Below, one piece after another: positions 15,638 through 24,116 of a stretch of DNA of 26,238 nucleotides; the stretch's first letter is position 1, and each line of letters starts with the position of its first letter. The stretch comes from Ilumatobacteraceae bacterium. Its GTDB lineage: Bacteria > Actinomycetota > Acidimicrobiia > Acidimicrobiales > Ilumatobacteraceae. Both the position numbers and the translations under genes were made by a program. The stretch covers positions 1 through 26,238 of the forward strand of contig JAHRVJ010000075.1 of NCBI GenBank assembly GCA_019090765.1. The letters run 5' to 3'. Below the pieces are notes generated by a model. The model did not search any database and was not told the DNA's origin. It saw only the letters and a program-made list of their open reading frames with translations.

Positions 15638-16840
15638 ATGAGGGCAACAACCAGAGCCCTCGCCGACCACGTCGATGCTGTTCCCGACCTCAACGACGTC
15701 GCGGGTGGCGACGGTTTTCTATTCGTGTGCAACGCAGTCGGCGTTGCTGGCCGCGGCGTCGCTGCCCGTGTCGATGTTGACGAGATAGTGCAGTTTCTGG
15801 CCGCTCTTGACCACGACAGCACGGTCGATGGCGTCCACCCAACTGCGATCGGTGGGGTTCCATTTCGGCCGGGCGATCCAGGCGAAATGATCGTCCCCCG
15901 GGTACTGCTGCGTAAGTCGCCAACCGGCCTGACGACCGTTACAACATGTGGCGACGTCGACGAGACAGAGGTTCGGGAGGCCCTAGGGCCGCGAGTGCCT
16001 CGTCCCGCGCATTCTTCACGCTACGCGATTGAACCAATGGCGGAGATCGGCCACTATCTCCGCGCGGTCGAGACCGCCAGGGATGCGGTCCGCGCTGGTG
16101 AGCTAACCAAGGCTGTGATCGCTCGCCCAATTGCCGTTAAGTCGAGCGAACCAATAGACGTTCACGCGGTCCTGCTCCGGCTGCGAGCCACATTCGGGTC
16201 GAGCTATCGATACTCGATAGATGGCTTCATCGGAGCCTCCCCTGAGCTACTCGTCGAAGTCGATGGGGCAGCGGTCAGGTCACACCCAGTTGCCGGTACC
16301 GCACCGCGTACCGGCGACCTCGACACTGATGCAATTAGCGCCGCTGAGTTGATTGCCAGCACAAAGAACCAGATTGAGCACCGGGTCGTTATTGACGTCA
16401 TTCACGACACGCTCCTACCCTGGTCGAGCTACCTCGACTGGGAGCCAGAGCCCTCCATTGTGACCGTCGCCAACGTTCAGCACCTTGGCACGCGACTGGC
16501 CGGAATGCTGTCGCAGCCCGGGCCCAATGTGGTCGAGTTGGTGCGCGCGCTCTCACCGACGCCCGCACTTGGAGGGCATCCGCGTCACGAAGCAGTAGAC
16601 CTGATCGAACGCGTCGAGGGCTTCGAGCGAGGGCGATATGGCGGCGCCGTGGGCTGGGTCGACGCAACCGGTGACGGGACGTGGGCGGTCGCGATCAGGT
16701 GTGCCGAGCTATCTCCCGATCGGTTGTCGGCGCGGCTAGTGGCCGGCGGAGGAATCGTCGCGGATAGTGAGCCGATCACCGAGTTGGCCGAAACTCAGGC
16801 CAAGTTCCAGGCCATGCTCAGCGCGCTAATTCGACCCTGA
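15638..16840 (+). CDS. menF: Isochorismate synthase (MenF-type)
   Basis: Converts chorismate to isochorismate, the first committed step to menaquinone. The 400-residue protein has the chorismate-binding fold: the Lys-containing ELTKAVIARPIAV, ASPELLVEVDG with VRSHPVAGTAPRTGD, KNQIEHRVVIDVIHDTL, SPTPALGGHP, FERGRYGGAVGW, AVAIRCAEL and VAGGGIVADSEP. The GGHP and GGG blocks and the lack of a glutaminase partner favour isochorismate synthase over anthranilate synthase, and the adjoining menD agrees. The ATG at 15638 is chosen. A short hairpin (GCAGG, loop CACA, CCTGC at 15623-15636) covers its ribosome-binding region. The 3' end overlaps convergent menD by 15 bases. Confidence 0.94.
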   Translation: MRATTRALADHVDAVPDLNDVAGGDGFLFVCNAVGVAGRGVAARVDVDEIVQFLAALDHDSTVDGVHPTAIGGVPFRPGDPGEMIVPRVLLRKSPTGLTTVTTCGDVDETEVREALGPRVPRPAHSSRYAIEPMAEIGHYLRAVETARDAVRAGELTKAVIARPIAVKSSEPIDVHAVLLRLRATFGSSYRYSIDGFIGASPELLVEVDGAAVRSHPVAGTAPRTGDLDTDAISAAELIASTKNQIEHRVVIDVIHDTLLPWSSYLDWEPEPSIVTVANVQHLGTRLAGMLSQPGPNVVELVRALSPTPALGGHPRHEAVDLIERVEGFERGRYGGAVGWVDATGDGTWAVAIRCAELSPDRLSARLVAGGGIVADSEPITELAETQAKFQAMLSALIRP

Positions 16841-18502
16841 CTCGGCGAATCCAGCAGGTCCACCGAGGGCGTGCCCCACGGCGCTCTGAAGCTGCTCGTG
16901 AACGGCGACGTTTGACGCGCGGTTCGAGGGGATCCGCACCAACCAAGGTCCCGGTCGAGAGAGTTGTTGCCGAAGATCAGCAGCAGTTTCGACGGTCACT
17001 GCCTGGATACCAAACGCGCAAGCAAGTCCGACCACATCGACTCCGAGCGGAGTTCCGAAAAGCTGTTCGAACTGATCTTCGGCGAGCGCGCAGGCCTGCG
17101 GCAAGAACGAAAAGATCGCTCCCCCGTCGTTATCGACCACAACTATTCGAAGGTCACACGACCGTTCGGATAACCCGAGTAGCGCATTCGCGTCATGGGC
17201 GAAGGCCAGGTCGCCGACCACCACAACGCTCGTTCGGCCCGACAACGCTCGGCCAAGTGCAGTTGATACCACCCCGTCGATACCGTTCGCTCCACGATTC
17301 GCATGAGCATTGGCAGCGGCTCCGCCGAACCACTCCAAGTCGCGAATTGGCATCGACGACGCAACGGTCAGTGTTGCGTCATCTGGCAAGGAATCGGCGA
17401 CGGTCCGCGCGACTTGGGGCTCGTTGAGGTCCAAGTCAGCCTCCAAGGAGTTGACGATCGCAAGGTCTGCAAGTCGTTCCGCGTTCATCCAACGCGCCAG
17501 CCACGGTGTACCTGTGGATCCCTTTGGCTGAGCGTCCAACAGCGAATCGAGCTGACAGAACGCAGTTACGTTTCCCTCGGGGTCGATCACCCCGGGGCCA
17601 CCAACCTGAACCACCATTGGAGCACGGGCGATCCATTGCGCCAGGAACTTCGAGGTGGCCGGGCGGCCCACGCGCACGACGGTTGCGGGCAAATGATCGT
17701 CCGCGAACTGCTGATGTCGCAGCAACGCGTCGACGGTCGTCACGACCCCAGCTAGGTGGCGCGCCCCCGACAACGGGTCGGCGATGATCGGCCATGCGGT
17801 TAGCGCGTGGAGCGCCTCAATTTGCTCAAGTGGCACGCCGCTGCTCCCCCCAACCAGAATCACTCCACGTTGCTGATCGAAGCCGTCCGGCACCGGATCG
17901 TTTCGAACCGATGTAGCCACAACCGGAGGCACGACCTCACGTTCCGGAAGCTCACCGGCTGTCCCAATCAACGGCTCTCGGAAGGCCAGGTTGAGTTGTA
18001 CCGGTCCAGTTTGCGCGTGCGACCAAGCCTCTGTCGCTAACCCGCGCCAAAGCGAACGCTCAGCGTTGACGGGCACACCGGGGTCGCGCGACCACCGGAC
18101 GTGGCCGCCGTACAGGTCCACCTGGTCGATCGTCTGCGGGGCGCCAACCCCGCGTAGTTCCTCTGGGCGGTCAGCTGTAAGAACAATCATCGGCACATCC
18201 GACATCCCGGCTTCCACGACTGCAGGAAAGAAGTTCGCGGCAGCTGTACCACTGGTACATAGCAGTAAGGCAGGTGTACCGCTCAGGCCGCACCCGAGAG
18301 CAATGAAGGCAGCAGACCGTTCATCATGAACGATCTGCAGATCAATGCCCGGAGAAGCCGCCAACGCCAACGCCATCGGCGTCGAACGCGACCCTGGAGC
18401 GACCACCGCGATGGTTGCCCCGAGAGCAACCCACTCACCAACGAGAGTGGCGCAGAACGTCGCCTGCACATCTTGAGGCGCAGTAGTTGAGTCGCCGGTC
18501 AT
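16826..18502 (-). CDS. menD: SEPHCHC synthase (MenD)
   Basis: A ThDP-dependent enzyme that joins 2-oxoglutarate-derived succinic semialdehyde to isochorismate, giving SEPHCHC. From ATG at 18502 the product is 558 residues, close to the E. coli length. Motifs are VVAPGSRSTPMALAL, HDERSAAFIALG (with the catalytic Glu), TSGTAAANFFPAV, LTADRPEELRGVGAPQTIDQ, and the ThDP/Mg site GDLAFAHDANALL...VVDNDGGAIFSFL. An upstream start at 18583 would run into the divergent frnE-like gene and is rejected. The minus strand has a possible -10 TATCGT at 18517-18512. menD overlaps menF by 15 bases at its 3' end, so the two genes could form tail-to-tail antisense transcripts. Confidence 0.96.
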   Translation of the reverse strand: MTGDSTTAPQDVQATFCATLVGEWVALGATIAVVAPGSRSTPMALALAASPGIDLQIVHDERSAAFIALGCGLSGTPALLLCTSGTAAANFFPAVVEAGMSDVPMIVLTADRPEELRGVGAPQTIDQVDLYGGHVRWSRDPGVPVNAERSLWRGLATEAWSHAQTGPVQLNLAFREPLIGTAGELPEREVVPPVVATSVRNDPVPDGFDQQRGVILVGGSSGVPLEQIEALHALTAWPIIADPLSGARHLAGVVTTVDALLRHQQFADDHLPATVVRVGRPATSKFLAQWIARAPMVVQVGGPGVIDPEGNVTAFCQLDSLLDAQPKGSTGTPWLARWMNAERLADLAIVNSLEADLDLNEPQVARTVADSLPDDATLTVASSMPIRDLEWFGGAAANAHANRGANGIDGVVSTALGRALSGRTSVVVVGDLAFAHDANALLGLSERSCDLRIVVVDNDGGAIFSFLPQACALAEDQFEQLFGTPLGVDVVGLACAFGIQAVTVETAADLRQQLSRPGPWLVRIPSNRASNVAVHEQLQSAVGHALGGPAGFAESGSN

Positions 18503-18530
18503 TGTCCGCAGACGATACGGCCCTACGGTG
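18502..18530 (+). promoter_or_regulatory. Candidate promoter for the frnE-like gene (-35 TTGTCC, 17 bp, -10 TACGGT)
   Basis: TTGTCC at 18502-18507 and TACGGT at 18525-18530 are spaced by 17 bases. Six bases after the -10 box comes GTG at 18537, so transcription and translation could start together (leaderless). A minus-strand TATCGT (18517-18512) facing menD lies inside this spacer, so the two divergent promoters would overlap. Confidence 0.45.
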
Positions 18531-18536
18531 GTGAAC

Positions 18537-19241
18537 GTGACCACCAGCGACCTGTCTACAACATCCAACGCGCCAACGATCACAGTGGAGATCTATTCCG
18601 ACGTGGTCTGCCCGTGGTGTTACATCGGAAAACGGCGCTTCGAAGCTGGCCTGGAAATTGTCAAGTCGGAGGACCTGGGTGTCGACTTCGATATTTCGTA
18701 TCACCCGTTCCAACTCGACCCAACGGCCCCTCCCGGAGCAACTGAGCCTGTTCTTCAGGCCTACGCCAAAAAGTTCGGTGGTGCCGAGCAGGCTGGCGAG
18801 ATGATTGCGCGGGTTTCCGAAATGGCCGACGCGGCCGGCCTCGATTTCAATATGGACGTGGCCTTACGTGCCAACACCCTTCTCGCTCACCGGCTCTTGT
18901 GGCTGGCAGGACAAGTCGAGACAGCCGTCTCCCAAGACGCAATGAAGGAGCGCCTGCTTCGTGCCTACTTCACCGACGGCCTGAATATCGGAGATCCTGA
19001 GGTCCTCGCCGACTGTGCGGCCGACGTAGGTTTCGAACGTCAATCGGTAATCAACTTCTTCGAATCCGACCGCGGCGCTAACGAGGTCGCCGCAGAGTTG
19101 GCTCAGGCCCAAAGTAGCGGCATCACCGCTGTACCCACCTATGTCGTGAACGGAACTTGGGCGATTCCTGGGGCCCAGGAGCCCGAAACTTTCGCTCAAG
19201 TGCTGCGCAAGATTGCCGGCGAAGCAACCGCTGATGCCTAA
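18537..19241 (+). CDS. DsbA-family (FrnE-like) thiol oxidoreductase
   Basis: A DsbA-fold protein of 234 residues in the FrnE/DSBA-like group: VEIYSDVVCPWCYIGKRRFE carries the CPWC motif (25-28), followed by YHPFQLDP, a helical insert with NTLLAHRLLWLA, YFTDGLNIGD and the cis-Pro block GITAVPTYVVNG. There is no signal peptide, so it should act in the cytoplasm. Three GTG codons could start it (18528, 18531, 18537); the last fits a -35/-10 pair best. It is divergent from menD and overlaps menH by eight bases, so it is expressed with menaquinone genes. Its substrate is unknown; a direct quinone role is not shown. Confidence 0.88.
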   Translation: MTTSDLSTTSNAPTITVEIYSDVVCPWCYIGKRRFEAGLEIVKSEDLGVDFDISYHPFQLDPTAPPGATEPVLQAYAKKFGGAEQAGEMIARVSEMADAAGLDFNMDVALRANTLLAHRLLWLAGQVETAVSQDAMKERLLRAYFTDGLNIGDPEVLADCAADVGFERQSVINFFESDRGANEVAAELAQAQSSGITAVPTYVVNGTWAIPGAQEPETFAQVLRKIAGEATADA

Positions 19242-19998
19242 CCCGGACAGTCGCCTGCAACGTTTCGTCCTTGCGCACGGCTTTACCCAGACCGCCCAGT
19301 CGTGGGCGAAGTTCGAGGCGCTCCTCCGGGAGCAGATACCCGACGCTGATCCGGTTCCTATCGATCTGCCTGGCCACGGCAACGCCACGACGGCCGTCGG
19401 TGATCTTTGGTCAAGCGCTGACTACCTCGTTGAACACGGCCAGCAAGCGGTCTATGTCGGCTATTCCTTGGGCGGCCGAGTAAGCCTCCACGCCGCACTG
19501 GCCCACCCCGAACAGGTCGACGCCCTGGTATTGATCGGGGCAACAGCCGGCCTCGACTCCGCCGAGGATCGCCGCGCCAGGCGAGAGTCGGACGAGCAAC
19601 TCGCGACGCGCCTTGAGGCCATCGGTCTCGAAACGTTCGTCGATGAATGGCTCACCAATCCACTGTTCGATGGGCTCACCGACCAAACAGATCAGCGCGA
19701 AGACCGCTTACGGAATAGCGCGACCGCCTTGGCGGCAAGTCTGCGATCGAATGGTACAGGAACGCAGGAGCCGCTTTGGGACCGACTCGGCGAAGTTGAA
19801 GTGCCCGTTCTGGTGCTGGTGGGCGAGCAGGACCATCGGTTCAGGGCGCTTGGCGAGCGGCTGGTCGAAGCACTCCCCGATGCGACCTACAAAGTGATTT
19901 CCGAGGCGGGTCACAGCGTTCACCTCGAACAGCCGACCTACACCGCTGACGCGATCGCCGACTGGTATCGGCTCAGCCCCCAACTGCAAGCCCGATAG
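19234..19998 (+). CDS. menH: SHCHC synthase (MenH-like alpha/beta hydrolase)
   Basis: Expected to eliminate pyruvate from SEPHCHC to give SHCHC. The 254-residue protein has VLAHGFTQTAQSW, DLPGHGNAT, the nucleophile GYSLGGR, the MenH-type stretch LIGATAGLDS followed by RRARRESDEQLATRLE and a PLF segment, the acid in VLVGEQDHRF and the His in EAGHSVHLEQP. The run after GLD with RRxxD is the best discriminator of MenH from other hydrolases. ATG at 19234 overlaps the frnE-like stop by eight bases; an upstream TTG at 19213 is less likely. The 3' end overlaps convergent menA by 26 bases. Confidence 0.88.
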   Translation: MPNPDSRLQRFVLAHGFTQTAQSWAKFEALLREQIPDADPVPIDLPGHGNATTAVGDLWSSADYLVEHGQQAVYVGYSLGGRVSLHAALAHPEQVDALVLIGATAGLDSAEDRRARRESDEQLATRLEAIGLETFVDEWLTNPLFDGLTDQTDQREDRLRNSATALAASLRSNGTGTQEPLWDRLGEVEVPVLVLVGEQDHRFRALGERLVEALPDATYKVISEAGHSVHLEQPTYTADAIADWYRLSPQLQAR

Positions 19999-20845
19999 CA
20001 GCCCCCAGCCCGACCGCCACTTGTAGTCTTCCGGTTGCCCCGAGCACCGGTATCAGCTCAGCTCCCGAGGCGCCACCCAGCACAGCACGCCCTGGCGGAA
20101 TCGCAAGCGGAGCAGCGAGAAAGGCCAGCAACACTGACGGCCTCCAGAACGCGGCAACGGCACAGACCGCAAACGCGGCCCCAAGCAACCCGACATACAG
20201 CCACTGCGTGCGCCGTGTTCCCAGACGCACGGCAAGAGTCTTCTTACCGACATCTCGATCGGTAGGAATATCGCGAAGATTGTTGATCACCAGTAGAGCG
20301 CAGGCCAATGAGCCCATGGCACACCCCATGACCAGGGACAATGCAGTAATCGACTCGATCGCCGCATAGGTAGTGCCGGCAGTTGCAACCAAACCGAAGA
20401 AGACGAAGACGAACGCCTCCCCAAGGCCAATGTAGCCATACGGCTTAGGCCCACCGGTGTAGAACCATCCGGCGGCGATCGCGGCTACACCGACCACCAG
20501 TAGCCACAGCGTCGTATCGAGAGCGATCGCCAGGCCACAAACCGCAGCCGCTACAAACGACAGCATCGCCGCTCGCTTCACCGCGCCGGCGCTCGCCATA
20601 CCACTAGCAACGAGCCTTGTTGGCCCGACTCGAACATCGTCAGTGCCACGCACACCATCGCTGTAGTCATTGGCATAGTTGACGCCGACCTGGAGGGCCA
20701 GGCTCACAACCATCGCCAACAGGACCCGCCACCACACGATCCCAGTTGAGCCACCCTCACCAACTGCCGCCGCGGCGCCAACCGCCACAGGAATTGCAGC
20801 GGCCGGAAGCGTGCGAGGCCGGGCGCCAGTAATCCAAACCATCAT
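19973..20845 (-). CDS. menA: 1,4-dihydroxy-2-naphthoate polyprenyltransferase
   Basis: An integral membrane UbiA-family enzyme that attaches the polyprenyl side chain to DHNA. The 290-residue protein has the first Asp-rich motif NDYSDGVRGTDD (59-70), a second region NNLRDIPTDRDVGKKTLAVR, the YTGGPKPYGYIGLGEAFVF loop and about eight or nine hydrophobic segments. The start is ATG at 20845 or the adjacent ATG at 20842; the longer frame begins with TTG at 20848. Only about 20 bases separate it from the divergent amidase ATG, leaving almost no promoter space. Its 3' end overlaps menH by 26 bases. Confidence 0.95.
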   Translation of the reverse strand: MMVWITGARPRTLPAAAIPVAVGAAAAVGEGGSTGIVWWRVLLAMVVSLALQVGVNYANDYSDGVRGTDDVRVGPTRLVASGMASAGAVKRAAMLSFVAAAVCGLAIALDTTLWLLVVGVAAIAAGWFYTGGPKPYGYIGLGEAFVFVFFGLVATAGTTYAAIESITALSLVMGCAMGSLACALLVINNLRDIPTDRDVGKKTLAVRLGTRRTQWLYVGLLGAAFAVCAVAAFWRPSVLLAFLAAPLAIPPGRAVLGGASGAELIPVLGATGRLQVAVGLGAAIGLAVGG

Positions 20846-20865
20846 CAATGGGCCATGATGGAGTG

Positions 20866-22266
20866 ATGACGGAGCTATGGCAACTTGGAGCGCTGGAACT
20901 CGCTGAGAAGATTCGCTCGAAGGAGGCCTCGAGTCGAGAAGTTCTCGAAGCTCACCTAGATCGCGTCGGCCAATGCAACGAAGACCTCAACGCCATCATC
21001 CTGCTACTTACAGATGAGGCACGCTCGGCAGCAGACGCGGCTGACGCGGCCATTGCCAGGGGTGACAAAGTCGGCGCCCTACACGGCGTGCCGTGCACCA
21101 TCAAGGAGAACATCGACGTGGCCGGAACTCCCACCACACAGGGAGTCAAGGTTCTCGCCGAGGCCATTGCCAGCGTCGACGCTCCAACCACCGAACGGAT
21201 GCGAGCCGCTGGAGCAATTCCGTTTGGCCGGACCAACCTCCCTGATCTCGGTCTCCGGGTCCATACTGATTCTGAGCTGCATGGGTTGACCCGCAATCCC
21301 TGGAACCCTCACGTGACAGCAGGCGGTTCCAGCGGCGGAGAGGCTGCGGCGATCGCCTCTGGGATGAGCCCCATCGGGGTCGGCAACGACATCGGTGGTT
21401 CCCTACGGAATCCTGCCCACTGCTGCGGGATCGCGTCGATCAAGCCAACTGTCGGTGTTGTCCCCATGGCGACCGTCGTTCCGCCAGAAGACATGATGCT
21501 GGCCTCACAACTGATGCTCGCCGAAGGGCCACTGGCCAGACGGGTAGCCGATGTTCGGGCGGGCCTGAAGATTCTCGCCGGCCACGACGTTCGCGACCCG
21601 CGTAGCGTCCCGGCCGCCCTCGTCGAGAGCGACCCGAGCGAACGACTCAAGATCGGCTTGCTAGCCGACCCACCTGGAGGGGCGACCGATCCCGGGATCA
21701 CCGCGGTGATCCGCTCGGTCGCTGACAAGCTCGACGATGCCGGACACGACATCGTCGAGGTCGTGCCACCAGGGTACGAGCGAACCGTGGAGATGTGGAC
21801 TGTGGTGCTCTCGGGCGACTTACGGGCCAACCGCGAGCTACTCGACCTCGCATTGGGTGATGACGCAACAGTGTTCCTCGACAGCGTCGATGACCAACTC
21901 CCCAAAGAGTTCCCTGACATTCACTCCATCCACCTCGAGCGGTACGGACTGCTGCGCGCATGGTCGGCCTTCCATCAGCAATACCCCATCCTCCTCAGCC
22001 CCACTTGGGCCCAGCCTGCCTTCGCTCACGGTGCTGACATCGACCCGACGAGCGGCTTTGACTTTGTCGAGACAGTTCGTCCGGTGATGCCTTCCAGCCT
22101 GCTCGGGTCTCCGGCGGCAATCACCCCTGCGGGAGTTTCAGGTGGTCTGCCTGTAGGAGTCCAAGTGATGGGCGACCGTTTCGCCGATCTGCTGTGCCTG
22201 ACCGTCGCTGAAGAAATTGAGTCGCTCGTCGGCACCCTGACGCCGATCGACCCGATCACCCAATGA
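20866..22266 (+). CDS. Amidase-signature family hydrolase
   Basis: A 466-residue amidase-signature enzyme that should hydrolyse a carboxamide or similar bond. The Ser-cisSer-Lys triad is complete: Lys80 in CTIKENIDVAG, cis-Ser155 in TAGGSSGGEAA and nucleophile Ser179 in NDIGGSLRNPA. It is not GatA by context, since no gatB or gatC is nearby. ATG at 20866 is preferred over ATG at 20848, which would sit three bases from the menA start; GGAG at 20860-20863 is close upstream. The stop overlaps the menE ATG by four bases (ATGA). No role for an amidase in menaquinone synthesis is established, so the link is positional. Confidence 0.9.
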   Translation: MTELWQLGALELAEKIRSKEASSREVLEAHLDRVGQCNEDLNAIILLLTDEARSAADAADAAIARGDKVGALHGVPCTIKENIDVAGTPTTQGVKVLAEAIASVDAPTTERMRAAGAIPFGRTNLPDLGLRVHTDSELHGLTRNPWNPHVTAGGSSGGEAAAIASGMSPIGVGNDIGGSLRNPAHCCGIASIKPTVGVVPMATVVPPEDMMLASQLMLAEGPLARRVADVRAGLKILAGHDVRDPRSVPAALVESDPSERLKIGLLADPPGGATDPGITAVIRSVADKLDDAGHDIVEVVPPGYERTVEMWTVVLSGDLRANRELLDLALGDDATVFLDSVDDQLPKEFPDIHSIHLERYGLLRAWSAFHQQYPILLSPTWAQPAFAHGADIDPTSGFDFVETVRPVMPSSLLGSPAAITPAGVSGGLPVGVQVMGDRFADLLCLTVAEEIESLVGTLTPIDPITQ

Positions 22267-23318
22267 ATCGACTTGTCGCTCTCGATCTCCCTGGCGGCCC
22301 GGCCTTCGTATCAGAGTTGCAACGCATCTGGGATGGTGGCGACGCCGTGTTCCCGGTCGATCAGAGACTTCCGAACTCCGCAAAAGAGTCGCTCTATGCA
22401 GCGATGCGGGTGGGTGATGCAGTGGGACCCGATGACGCACTTGTCATGCCAACGAGCGGCTCGACCGGCGCGCCTAAGGGCGTGGTGTTGACTCACGAAG
22501 CGGTGGCCGCGTCCGCCGACGCGACAATTGCCAGGCTTGGGCAGAGCACAGATGACCACTGGCTGGCCTGCCTGCCGCTCTCCCACATCGGTGGGCTCTC
22601 AGTGGTCACCCGCGCGCTCCACCACGGCACGGACCTAACCGTGCTCCCCGCTTTCGACAAGGAGGCCGTCGAAGACTCCGACGCGACCCTGGTGTCGCTT
22701 GTCTCGACGACGCTGGCGCGGATCGATCCGGAACTCTTCAGAGTGATCGTGCTCGGTGGGAGTCGGCCGCCGACCGATCGCCCGGCGAATAGCATTACGA
22801 CCTATGGAATGACCGAAACCGGCAGCGGTGTCGTGTACGACGGCGTGCCACTTGATGGCGTAGATGTACGCATCGATGACCAAGGTGAAATCTGGCTGCG
22901 TGGGCCGATGCTGCTTCGGGCGTACCGCGACGGGTCGAATCCGTTAAACCCTGATGGGTGGCTCCCTACAGGTGATCTTGGATACTGGAATAGCGAAGGT
23001 CTGCTGCAAGTCGAGGGTCGCCGCGGCGACCTGATTATCACCGGCGGCGAAAACGTATGGCCTGAAGCAGTCGAGGAGATCCTCGCTGGTCACCCTGATA
23101 TTGCTGAAGCGATGGTCCGCGGGGTGGACGACGCCGAGTGGGGCCAAGCCGTGGAAGCAGTGATCGTGCCGGTTTCCACGACAACGCCCACCCTCGAATC
23201 GATTCGGTCGTTCGTCAAGGAAAGCCACGCGCCGTTCATGGCCCCGAAGCGCCTGAAGGTCGTACCTGCCTTGCCGCGTACAGCGATCGGCAAGCTCCGC
23301 AGGAGCGAGCCACGTTAA
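22263..23318 (+). CDS. menE: o-Succinylbenzoate--CoA ligase (short actinobacterial MenE)
   Basis: Activates o-succinylbenzoate to OSB-CoA. At 351 residues it is shorter than the E. coli enzyme but similar to actinobacterial MenE, having a reduced N-terminal domain. Motifs are the P-loop MPTSGSTGAPKGVVLTH (about 62-78), LPLSHIGGLSV, TTYGMTETGSG, GWLPTGDLGY, GRRGDLIITGGENVWPEAVE and the catalytic Lys in RTAIGKLRR. The ATGA overlap with the amidase gene argues for coupled translation. Its TAA stop directly abuts the stop of the convergent SDR gene. Confidence 0.93.
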   Translation: MNRLVALDLPGGPAFVSELQRIWDGGDAVFPVDQRLPNSAKESLYAAMRVGDAVGPDDALVMPTSGSTGAPKGVVLTHEAVAASADATIARLGQSTDDHWLACLPLSHIGGLSVVTRALHHGTDLTVLPAFDKEAVEDSDATLVSLVSTTLARIDPELFRVIVLGGSRPPTDRPANSITTYGMTETGSGVVYDGVPLDGVDVRIDDQGEIWLRGPMLLRAYRDGSNPLNPDGWLPTGDLGYWNSEGLLQVEGRRGDLIITGGENVWPEAVEEILAGHPDIAEAMVRGVDDAEWGQAVEAVIVPVSTTTPTLESIRSFVKESHAPFMAPKRLKVVPALPRTAIGKLRRSEPR

Positions 23319-24065
23319 TCAGCCGACGCTCGCCATGCCGCCGCCACCATCGATGACATAGGTTTCACCGGTGATCCAGCTCGCTAGGTCACTTGCCAGG
23401 AATACAGCCAGGTTAGCGATGTCCTGAGGTTCGCCAAGGCGCCCGAGGGGAGAACGAGCCGCGAGGGATTCACCGAAGTTGTCAACGAGAAAGGCCGCGA
23501 AGTCGGTCTGCACTAGACCTGGGGCGATACCGACAACGCGGGTGGGCCCAAGTTCCCCGGCCAACTGGCGAGTGAGGTGGATCAAGGCCGCCTTGGTCAG
23601 GTTGTAGACCCCCAGGCCATTCTCGGCGCGAATTCCGCCCACCGACGCGATGTTGATGATCGTTCCTGCTCGCTCTTTGAAGGCCTGCTCCCAAGCGGCC
23701 TGGCTCCAGAAGAGCGGCGCCTTCAGGTTGACCTGGAATGTCTTGTCGTAGCGTTGTTCATCGACCCCAAGCGTCGGGCCAAAATATGGGTTGGTCGCGG
23801 CGTTATTGACGAGAATGTCCAGTCCGCCGAATCGTTCGATAGTGGCCCTTACTGCTCGCGGCCCGGCGTCATCGGCACCAGCGTTGATGGCGAACACGTC
23901 GACGTCGCCGGTCATCCCCGCGGCCGCTGCTTCGAGCTGGTCTTGCTTGCGGCTGTTCAGCATGACTTTGGCCCCGCATTCGGCCATCGACGCCGCAATC
24001 GCACGGCCGATGCCTTTGGATGCTCCGGTGACCAACGCGACCTTGCCTTCGAGTGAAATCTCCAT
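23319..24065 (-). CDS. Short-chain dehydrogenase/reductase (SDR), substrate unknown
   Basis: A classical SDR of about 248 residues that should use NAD(P)H on an alcohol or keto group. It has the Rossmann motif TGASKGIG (13-20), NNAA (87-90), catalytic Ser141 in INIASVGG, Tyr154 and Lys158 in YNLTK, and the C-terminal GLVQTDF and ITGETYVIDGGGG typical of FabG-like members. ATG at 24065 is chosen; a GTG at 24095 would add ten residues. A near-palindrome (GGCAA, five-base loop, TTGCC at 24070-24084) sits just before the ATG. It follows ybeY by 51 bases on the same strand. Confidence 0.9.
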   Translation of the reverse strand: MEISLEGKVALVTGASKGIGRAIAASMAECGAKVMLNSRKQDQLEAAAAGMTGDVDVFAINAGADDAGPRAVRATIERFGGLDILVNNAATNPYFGPTLGVDEQRYDKTFQVNLKAPLFWSQAAWEQAFKERAGTIINIASVGGIRAENGLGVYNLTKAALIHLTRQLAGELGPTRVVGIAPGLVQTDFAAFLVDNFGESLAARSPLGRLGEPQDIANLAVFLASDLASWITGETYVIDGGGGMASVG

Positions 24066-24116
24066 GCCCGGCAAGCTAGTTGCCGTCGCCACCACCGGGC
24101 GCAGCGAACCCGACAG

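Noticed and set aside
21309..21920. A 203-codon open frame on the minus strand within the amidase gene
   Set aside because: Ser/Arg/Pro-rich composition typical of an antisense shadow in GC-rich DNA; the plus-strand amidase has full motifs.
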